Below, piece after piece: positions 14,861 through 19,500 of a stretch of DNA of 19,500 bases. Position 1 is the first letter of the stretch. Every line of letters starts with the position of its first letter. The DNA lies in assembly GCA_043740415.1 (NCBI GenBank), contig JAYUCJ010000262.1, positions 1-19,500 on the forward strand, in the 5' to 3' direction. Below the pieces are notes generated by a model. That model was not told the origin of the DNA. It saw only the letters and a program-made list of their open reading frames with translations, and made no database searches. The position numbers and the translations under genes were made by a program. This DNA is from Aalborgiella sp043740415 (GTDB lineage Bacteria; Pseudomonadota; Gammaproteobacteria; Burkholderiales; Burkholderiaceae_C).

Positions 14861-15721
14861 TTAAGTTTTTAACGCTTCAATGAGCAGTTTGTCCTGCCCA
14901 TCGTTGCTCAAGCGAACCTGTGCCGCCTTGCCGCGCACATCGTCGGCCAGGGGCTTTTCGCTGGTGCGGTAGATGCCGGCGATAGACATCAACTCCGGCT
15001 CCAAACAGGTCGAGAAAATCCGCGCGTGGACGTTGCCACTGGCACCGGCCATCGCCTTACCACGCAAGGGGGCGTAGACATGAATATTGCCATCGGCCAC
15101 CACTTCGGCACCCTGGTTAACCATGGCCAAGATCACCAGGTCGGCACCGCGAGCATAGATTTTTTGCCCTGAACGCAGCGGCTTGTCGATCACCATGGTG
15201 GCAGCCCCCGCAACTTCACGGGTCGCTGTGTGAGATGCAACTTGGATGACGACTTCGGGTGCCACAATCTCGGTGAGCGTGGGCACCGCTGCCGCAGCAG
15301 CTACAGGACTAGTACGCGGCATATCCATCTGCGCTTCTACCAGGCCACAGGCGCGCGCTGCTTCAACCCAAGCGGCATTGGCACCGCGTACCGCCACGGG
15401 GACCAGCCTACAGGCTTTCAGCACCTTCAACAATGGCGCGAAATCCTGCACAGGCAGGTTGGCATCCAAGTTTGAGAAATCGAGGATCAGCGCGTCGCGC
15501 TCAAAAAAATCAGGCGTTTCGCCCAGGGGACCAAATTTCGCAGATAGATCTGCCGCCAGAGCATGCCAGTCCGCCGTCTTGATCATCAACGCCACGGTTT
15601 GCAAGTGGGCACTTTTGATTTTAAAAGATTCGGGTGCTTGCTTTTTCTGTTTGACTGCGGAATTGACTGCGGAGGTAACTGCGGTAGTAACTGCGGTAGT
15701 AACTGCGGAATTTACGGGCAT
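14861..15721 (-). CDS. minC: Septum site-determining protein MinC with repeat-extended N-terminus, 286 aa
   Basis: MinC inhibits FtsZ polymerisation near the poles. The N-terminal domain begins at about residue 33 (FKIKSAHLQTVALMIKT) and the C-terminal beta-helix domain lies at about 180-285, with KPLRSGQKIYARGADLVIL, GAEVVADGNIHVYAPLRGKA and AGIYR, the normal MinD- and self-binding part. An Ala/Pro-rich linker joins them. The protein is longer than the E. coli form (231 aa), partly because residues 4-23 are five four-residue units (NSAV or TTAV or TSAV) encoded by a tandem repeat. The ATG at 15721 has no clear ribosome binding site, but no better start precedes the conserved domain. It is the first gene of minCDE. 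Confidence 0.95.
   Translation of the reverse strand: MPVNSAVTTAVTTAVTSAVNSAVKQKKQAPESFKIKSAHLQTVALMIKTADWHALAADLSAKFGPLGETPDFFERDALILDFSNLDANLPVQDFAPLLKVLKACRLVPVAVRGANAAWVEAARACGLVEAQMDMPRTSPVAAAAAVPTLTEIVAPEVVIQVASHTATREVAGAATMVIDKPLRSGQKIYARGADLVILAMVNQGAEVVADGNIHVYAPLRGKAMAGASGNVHARIFSTCLEPELMSIAGIYRTSEKPLADDVRGKAAQVRLSNDGQDKLLIEALKT
15653..15712. repeat. Five 12-bp tandem units inside minC
   Basis: Five consecutive 12-bp units with core ACTGCGG on the plus strand occupy 15653-15712; units three and four (15677-15688, 15689-15700) are identical. They keep the reading frame and encode five [NT]-[ST]-A-V repeats in the MinC N-terminus. Confidence 0.95.
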
Positions 15722-15755
15722 GTAGAAATCAGAGAAAGTTAGACTGCAGGAATGC

Positions 15756-15798
15756 GAATGTTGAGGGAGAGAATGTTGAGGGAGAGAATGTTGAGGGA
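15756..15798. repeat. 15-bp tandem repeat in the minC leader
   Basis: The unit GAATGTTGAGGGAGA occurs twice in full (15756-15770, 15771-15785) and then 13 bases of a third copy (15786-15798). The array is non-coding, 35 bp upstream of the minC ATG and after the end of the reductase gene. Confidence 0.95.
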
Positions 15799-15817
15799 TC
15801 GCCTCAGGCTGAATTTG

Positions 15818-15847
15818 ATTCTACTTGATTGAAATGCAGATATTTAA
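15818..15847 (-). promoter_or_regulatory. Weak candidate sigma-70 promoter for minCDE
   Basis: On the minus strand TAGAAT (15823-15818) matches the -10 consensus at five of six positions; an upstream TTAAAT (15847-15842) with an 18-base spacer is a poor -35. If real, the 15-bp repeat array lies in the 5' untranslated leader. Confidence 0.3.
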
Positions 15848-15867
15848 CCAGCAGTTGTCGCCAGACG

Positions 15868-16932
15868 TTACGAATATGTCACACCCAAACGCTGGTGCAA
15901 AAGCGTGCTGGTGGTGGTGTATTGCAACAGCGTCGGCGTATCGGGGAAAACGATCGCCGCTGCTGCAAAAGACGCCAACGCCGCTTCGTGAAAGCCGCAC
16001 AAAATCAGCTTTTTTTTACCGGGATAGGTGTTGATGTCACCCACAGCAAAAATGCCTGATTCGCTGGTTTCGAATTTCTCGGTGTCCACGGCCAGCTGTT
16101 TGCGCGCCATGTCCAAGCCCCAATCGGCCACCGGGCCAAGCTTGGGCGACAAACCCTGCAGCACCAGCAGCGTATTTACAGGCAAAGGCGCGGTTTTGCC
16201 ATCCACATCCGTCACTTGCAAGGCGGTCAATTGACCTTGTTGCTCCTCAAAACCGGCGATCTGCCCGATGCGCAGCTGCAGTTTCCCAACTTCAATCAGA
16301 TTTCGCATCGTCTCCAGCTTGTCGGGCGTGGCGTTGAACACATCACGGCGGTGCAGCAGGGTGATGTTGTTGGTCGGCAATTTGGCGAGTTGAATGGCCG
16401 CTTCCACCGCCGTGTCTTCGCTGCCTACAATGGTGACTTGCTTACCCACAAAGTTATCGGCAAAGTCATCTTCAGTAGCTAGGTGGTAGAAAAGCTGCGT
16501 CCCCGCAAAGGTGTCCAAACCGTGGAGCGTCAACTTTTTCGGCTGAAAAGCGCCCACACCCGCTGCGATGAAGATGGTTTTGGTTAAAAAAGATGGGCTT
16601 ACCGATGATGGATTTGCCGAAGTTGCCACCAAAATCCGCCCATCCGCCTGCCGCGCCAACGCGTTGACTTGTTGGCTCAAATGAAAAACGGGTTTAAAGG
16701 GTTTGAGCTGCTCCAAGATCGATGCCACCAGCTGCCGCCCCGTGGTGGCGACTGTGCCTGGAATGTCGTAAATCGGCTTGTCGGGATATAGCTCCATACA
16801 TTGACCACCCGCGTAGGGCAGGGTGTCGACGATGTGGCTTGAAATACCCAGCAAGCCCAGTTCAAAAGCTTGAAACAAGCCTACCGGCCCTGCGCCGATG
16901 ACGAGGGCATCGGTTTCAATGGGCTGATTCAT
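15868..16932 (-). CDS. Ferredoxin-NADP+ reductase, thioredoxin-reductase type, 354 aa
   Basis: A two-domain flavoprotein transferring electrons between NADPH and ferredoxin. Seen: the FAD-binding GAGPVG at 13-18, PYAGGQCMELYPDKPIYDIPG at about 39-59 (given as a motif in the FAD domain), the NADP-domain GSEDTAVEAA at 170-179 with LHRRD downstream, and the C-terminal IFAVGDINTYPGKKKL and CGFHEAALA typical of this class. The redox CxxC of true thioredoxin reductases is absent, as expected. The nucleotide motif usually reads GGGDSAVD-like; the Ser-Glu in place of Gly-Gly is a mild deviation. The gene starts 11 bp after the ferredoxin stop, so the two are co-transcribed and FdxA is the likely partner. 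The ATG at 16932 lacks a strong ribosome binding site. Confidence 0.94.
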   Translation of the reverse strand: MNQPIETDALVIGAGPVGLFQAFELGLLGISSHIVDTLPYAGGQCMELYPDKPIYDIPGTVATTGRQLVASILEQLKPFKPVFHLSQQVNALARQADGRILVATSANPSSVSPSFLTKTIFIAAGVGAFQPKKLTLHGLDTFAGTQLFYHLATEDDFADNFVGKQVTIVGSEDTAVEAAIQLAKLPTNNITLLHRRDVFNATPDKLETMRNLIEVGKLQLRIGQIAGFEEQQGQLTALQVTDVDGKTAPLPVNTLLVLQGLSPKLGPVADWGLDMARKQLAVDTEKFETSESGIFAVGDINTYPGKKKLILCGFHEAALASFAAAAIVFPDTPTLLQYTTTSTLLHQRLGVTYS

Positions 16933-16943
16933 GTTGGGATTTA

Positions 16944-17273
16944 TCAGCGTACCAGCAAGCCAATCTTGCTTTTCACGTCTTTCCAGTCGTCCGCATCAGG
17001 CAAGGCTGGTTTACGCTTGGTGATGCTCTTCCAGCCTTCTGCGCGCGACAATTCGACGTTCAATTTGATGAACGCGAGTTGATCCGCAGGCACGTCTTCT
17101 TCCGCGTAGATCGCGTTGACCGGGCACTCGGGGATGCAGACGGCGCAGTCGATGCATTCATCGGGGTCGATGACCAGCATGTTCGGGCCTTCGCGGAAGC
17201 AGTCAACCGGGCACACGTCCACACAGTCGGTGTATTTGCATTTGATACAGGATTCAGAAACGATATGGGTCAT
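16944..17273 (-). CDS. fdxA: 7Fe ferredoxin FdxA, 109 aa
   Basis: A small [3Fe-4S][4Fe-4S] electron carrier of the Azotobacter ferredoxin I type. Cysteines 9, 17 and 50 fit the 3Fe cluster and 21, 40, 43 and 46 the 4Fe cluster, with the same spacing as in the Azotobacter protein; Cys12 and Cys25 are extra. Motifs CIKCKYTDCVDVCPVDCF and PDECIDCAVCIPECPVNAIY are both present, followed by the usual C-terminal extension containing DADDWKDVKSKI. Length is typical. It is the first gene of a pair with ferredoxin-NADP+ reductase. A long palindrome (17315-17374) separates it from cysN upstream. Confidence 0.97.
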   Translation of the reverse strand: MTHIVSESCIKCKYTDCVDVCPVDCFREGPNMLVIDPDECIDCAVCIPECPVNAIYAEEDVPADQLAFIKLNVELSRAEGWKSITKRKPALPDADDWKDVKSKIGLLVR

Positions 17274-17314
17274 GGTGTGCTTAAAACGATGATGGTTACT
17301 AACTAATTCAATAC

Positions 17315-17374
17315 CCGTTCGCCCTGAGCCTGTCGAAGGGTTCTTGAAGACTTCGACAAGCTCAGTCCGAACGG
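17315..17374. repeat. REP-like intergenic palindrome
   Basis: Two 24-base arms (17315-17338 and 17351-17374) are inverted copies of each other at 21 of 24 positions and enclose a 12-base loop. The core reads CTGAGCCTGTCGAAG on one side and CTTCGACAAGCTCAG on the other, a motif I recognise as a dispersed intergenic palindrome in many proteobacterial genomes. It lies 35 bp after the cysN stop and 41 bp before fdxA, and may act as a terminator or mRNA 3' end; there is no strong T-run. Confidence 0.8.
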
Positions 17375-17409
17375 TAATACTTTGATTTTACGAGATTACG
17401 ACGGTGAAA

Positions 17410-18783
17410 TCAGGATATCAACACAGCGCCAGAGGTTTTATGGCTGGCCGTATCGACCAACACCAGCGACCCCATGCCGCGCGACAGCTTGTACGGCACA
17501 GCGGCAATCGGCTCTTGCAAAGAAATTTCAACGTGGCCAATCGCGTTCGGGTCCAGTTGCGTCGCCTCCAGCTCGGCTAGTGTGTTGATGTCCAGCTTGT
17601 GCACCACACGCTTGATCTTGGCTTTGACCCAGCGGTGGCCATGCAGCGCCCAGTAGGCGCGGCCGGCAATCAGCGGCTCATCGTCCAGCCAGGCGATGGT
17701 GGCTTTGATCTCGCGGCTGGGCGTGAACGTATCCACCGCCAACAGCCAGTCGCCCCGCGACACATCCACTTCGCGATCCAGCACGATACCTGCGCTCTGG
17801 CTGGCATCCACCCTGCCGGGGCGGCGGGTCCGGTCCAATACCTGCGATACGGTGGCGGTCTGGCCACTCGGCAAAATGCTGATCTGTTGGCCCACGCTGA
17901 CGCTGCCCGTCGCCACACGGCCCCAGAACACGCGGCGGCCTTGTGAGGTGTCGGCGCTGGATGAGAATTTCTCCACCCACTGCACCGGAAATGCAAACGG
18001 TTGCGCGGTTTCAGCCGCCGTCGTCGGTAAAGATTCCAAAATTTGTAGCAAACTTTGTCCGTCATACGCTGCCCAACCGGCTTTGGCGTCCACCACGTTC
18101 CATCCCTTGAGGGCAGAAATCGGCACGATGGCGGCTACAGTGATTCCCGCAGCCGTGGCAAATTTGGAGAGTGCCGCGCTGATATTGGCAAAAGCCAGCT
18201 CGGCATTCTCCACCGCGTCCAGCTTGTTGACCGTGAAAACGATGGAACGCACGCGCAGCAAGTGCGCCAGCAGGCTGTGGCGGCGAGTCTGAGGAAGCAA
18301 ATCGTGACCACGATTTGCGGGCGGCAGCTGTCCCTCTGGTAAAAGCGGATCCATTGCCCAAGCCAGCTTGCTGGCATCGACCAAAACGACAGCCGCGTCC
18401 GCGCTGGAGGCGGCGGTCACCATGTTGCGGGTGTATTGCTCGTGGCCAGGCGTATCAGCGACGATGAATTTGCGCCGGTCGGTGGAAAAGAAACGGTAGG
18501 CCACATCGATGGTGATACCCTGTTCCCGCTCGGCGGCGAGCCCGTCTACGAGCAGGGCGAAGTCAAGATCACCGCCCTGGGTGCCGACTTTTTTTGAATC
18601 GGCTTCGAGCGCCTCCATCTGATCCTCGAACAGCATCTTGGATTCGTACAGCAAGCGCCCAATCAGGGTGCTCTTGCCATCATCCACACTACCGCAGGTG
18701 ATGAAACGCAGCAGCCCCTTGTACTGATGGGCTTCAAGATATTTCTCGATATCCTCAGCGATCATTTCCGATACGTGTGCCAT
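17410..18783 (-). CDS. cysN: Sulfate adenylyltransferase GTPase subunit CysN, 457 aa
   Basis: The GTPase subunit of ATP sulfurylase; GTP hydrolysis drives formation of adenylyl-sulfate from sulfate and ATP with CysD. Seen: the P-loop GSVDDGKST at 31-39, switch region EREQGITIDVAYRFF at 85-99, DTPGHEQYTRNM at 110-121, and NKLD at 186-189, followed by EF-Tu-like beta-barrel domains (about 250-457). No APS kinase (CysC) domain is fused. Between LVDA (134-137) and QTRRHS (165-170) the protein has about 27 residues where the E. coli enzyme has about seven; the extra stretch includes EGQLPPANRGHDLLP and is encoded around a perfect DNA palindrome (18297-18318). The frame stays open and all G motifs are intact, so the protein is probably functional. 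GGGAG lies about 8 bases before the ATG. It follows cysD by 88 bp. Confidence 0.96.
   Translation of the reverse strand: MAHVSEMIAEDIEKYLEAHQYKGLLRFITCGSVDDGKSTLIGRLLYESKMLFEDQMEALEADSKKVGTQGGDLDFALLVDGLAAEREQGITIDVAYRFFSTDRRKFIVADTPGHEQYTRNMVTAASSADAAVVLVDASKLAWAMDPLLPEGQLPPANRGHDLLPQTRRHSLLAHLLRVRSIVFTVNKLDAVENAELAFANISAALSKFATAAGITVAAIVPISALKGWNVVDAKAGWAAYDGQSLLQILESLPTTAAETAQPFAFPVQWVEKFSSSADTSQGRRVFWGRVATGSVSVGQQISILPSGQTATVSQVLDRTRRPGRVDASQSAGIVLDREVDVSRGDWLLAVDTFTPSREIKATIAWLDDEPLIAGRAYWALHGHRWVKAKIKRVVHKLDINTLAELEATQLDPNAIGHVEISLQEPIAAVPYKLSRGMGSLVLVDTASHKTSGAVLIS
18297..18318. repeat. Perfect palindrome within cysN
   Basis: GCAAATCGTG at 18297-18306 and CACGATTTGC at 18309-18318 are exact reverse complements separated by two bases. 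It lies inside the segment encoding the extra loop of the CysN GTPase domain. Confidence 0.9.
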
Positions 18784-18871
18784 CAGAAGGTCTCCCGCTG
18801 GGCCGCCCCGAGAGAGACCGGAGCCCCCTCGAGGGGCAGTGAAACGGCGCAGCCGCGAACGTGGGGGCTCA
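18784..18871. repeat. GC-rich structured repeat between cysD and cysN
   Basis: The 88-bp spacer contains GAGCCCCC at 18821-18828 and its exact inverse GGGGGCTC at 18863-18870. Between them lie a perfect palindrome CCCCTCGAGGGG (18825-18836) and a small stem CGGC-GCA-GCCG (18845-18855), giving a cloverleaf-like fold with one competing stem. It looks like a dispersed intergenic repeat I associate with Comamonadaceae genomes; that part is recollection. Confidence 0.6.
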
Positions 18872-19500
18872 TCAAAAGTAGCCCTCCTGCTTCTTCTTTT
18901 CCATGGATGCCGCGGTATCGTGGTCGATCATCCGGCCCTGCCGCTCGGAGGTTCTGGTCAGCAGCATCTCCTGAATAATTTCGGTCAGCGTATCGGCCTC
19001 GCTCTCGACCGCGCCGGTGAGCGGATAGCAGCCAAGCGTGCGAAAGCGTACCTTGCGCAGCATCGGCACTTCGCCTTCGCGCAGCGGCATGCGGTCATCG
19101 TCAACCATCACCAGCGTGCCATCGCGATCCACCACCGGGCGTACTGCGGCGTAATAAAGCGGCACGATGGGAATCTTCTCAAGATAAATGTATTGCCAGA
19201 TATCCAGTTCGGTCCAGTTGGAAATCGGAAACACCCGGATGCTTTCCCCCTTGTGCTTGCGCGCGTTGTAAAGGCGCCAGAGTTCCGGCCGCTGGCTTTT
19301 TGGATCCCAGCGGTGCTGGGCCGAGCGGAACGAGAAAATGCGTTCCTTGGCGCGCGATTTTTCTTCATCACGGCGCGCGCCACCGAAGGCGGCGTCGAAA
19401 TTGTATTTGTCGAGCGCCTGTTTGAGTCCCTGTGTTTTCCAGATGTCGGTGTGGATCTGCGAACCATGCGTGAATGGATTGATGTTTTTTTCCACGCCCT
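18872..19500 (-). CDS. cysD: Sulfate adenylyltransferase subunit CysD, 3'-part, cut by window edge
   Basis: The C-terminal 209 or so residues of the ATP sulfurylase catalytic subunit, which adenylates sulfate. Family motifs: NPFTHGSQIHTDIWKTQGLK, AFGGARRDEEKSRAKERIFS, FPISNWTELDIWQYIYLEKI, and the C-terminal MEKKKQEGYF that ends CysD proteins. The full family length is about 300 aa, so roughly 90-100 N-terminal residues lie beyond position 19500. The frame is open to the edge; a GTG codon at 19495 is an internal Val, not a start. It precedes cysN on the same strand with an 88-bp structured spacer. Confidence 0.96.
   Translation of the reverse strand, partial: GVEKNINPFTHGSQIHTDIWKTQGLKQALDKYNFDAAFGGARRDEEKSRAKERIFSFRSAQHRWDPKSQRPELWRLYNARKHKGESIRVFPISNWTELDIWQYIYLEKIPIVPLYYAAVRPVVDRDGTLVMVDDDRMPLREGEVPMLRKVRFRTLGCYPLTGAVESEADTLTEIIQEMLLTRTSERQGRMIDHDTAASMEKKKQEGYF

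Noticed and set aside
15653..15798. Tandem repeats near minC as a CRISPR array
   Set aside because: Units are 12 and 15 bp, directly adjacent with no spacers, and no cas genes are present.
18270..18375. Frameshift or assembly error in cysN
   Set aside because: The frame continues through the extra loop and all GTPase motifs on either side are intact.
18872..19500. cysD as a truncated pseudogene
   Set aside because: The frame is open to the window edge and matches the C-terminal two thirds of CysD, so the missing part simply lies outside the window.

Overview
The window looks like chromosomal DNA of a betaproteobacterium, most likely Comamonadaceae (Rhodoferax or Polaromonas relatives). The grounds are a Bug/TctC-type binding protein beside acyl-CoA genes, the MinC-MinD-MinE order, a thioredoxin-reductase-type ferredoxin-NADP reductase beside FdxA, separate CysD and CysN, and GC-rich intergenic palindromes of a kind I associate with this group. 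Every gene I can support lies on the minus strand, so transcription runs from high to low coordinates. No rRNA, tRNA, CRISPR, insertion sequence or phage gene was seen.

Right to left in transcription order: (1) 18872-19500 and 17410-18783 hold the end of cysD and all of cysN (ATP sulfurylase), followed by a long intergenic palindrome. (2) 16944-17273 and 15868-16932 hold a 7Fe ferredoxin (fdxA) and a ferredoxin-NADP+ reductase. (3) 15721-13732 is the division-site operon minC-minD-minE, with a tandem repeat in its leader, a second one inside the minC N-terminus, and a likely terminator after minE. (4) 13500-6036 is a polyol uptake and oxidation operon: binding protein, two permeases, ATPase, a D-arabinitol 4-dehydrogenase-like enzyme, a sorbitol dehydrogenase-like SDR and an AraC-type regulator. 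The layout resembles the smo/mtl operons of other proteobacteria. (5) 5993-683 is a four-gene acid-degradation operon: a one-chain LeuD-LeuC-type hydro-lyase, an HMG-CoA-lyase-family lyase, a family III CoA-transferase and a TctC-type periplasmic binding protein. (6) 514-123 holds a small lipoprotein and a 47-residue membrane-anchored peptide in AT-rich DNA.

The most interesting unit is block 5. The three enzymes fit a short route in which a C5 methyl-branched dicarboxylate (for example citraconate or mesaconate) is hydrated to citramalate, activated to citramalyl-CoA, and cleaved to acetyl-CoA and pyruvate, with the TctC protein capturing the acid outside. This is inference from enzyme families and gene order, not proof. 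Block 4 would import polyols and oxidise them to D-xylulose or D-fructose; no pentulose or hexose kinase lies in the window, so phosphorylation must be encoded elsewhere. Only about 42 bp, with no clear terminator, separates the regulator of block 4 from the first gene of block 5, so the two may share transcription.

Other structures worth a look are an apparent in-frame palindrome-containing insertion in the CysN GTPase domain, a cloverleaf-like repeat between cysD and cysN, two minisatellites around the minC start, and overlapping alternative hairpins between the polyol binding-protein and permease genes.
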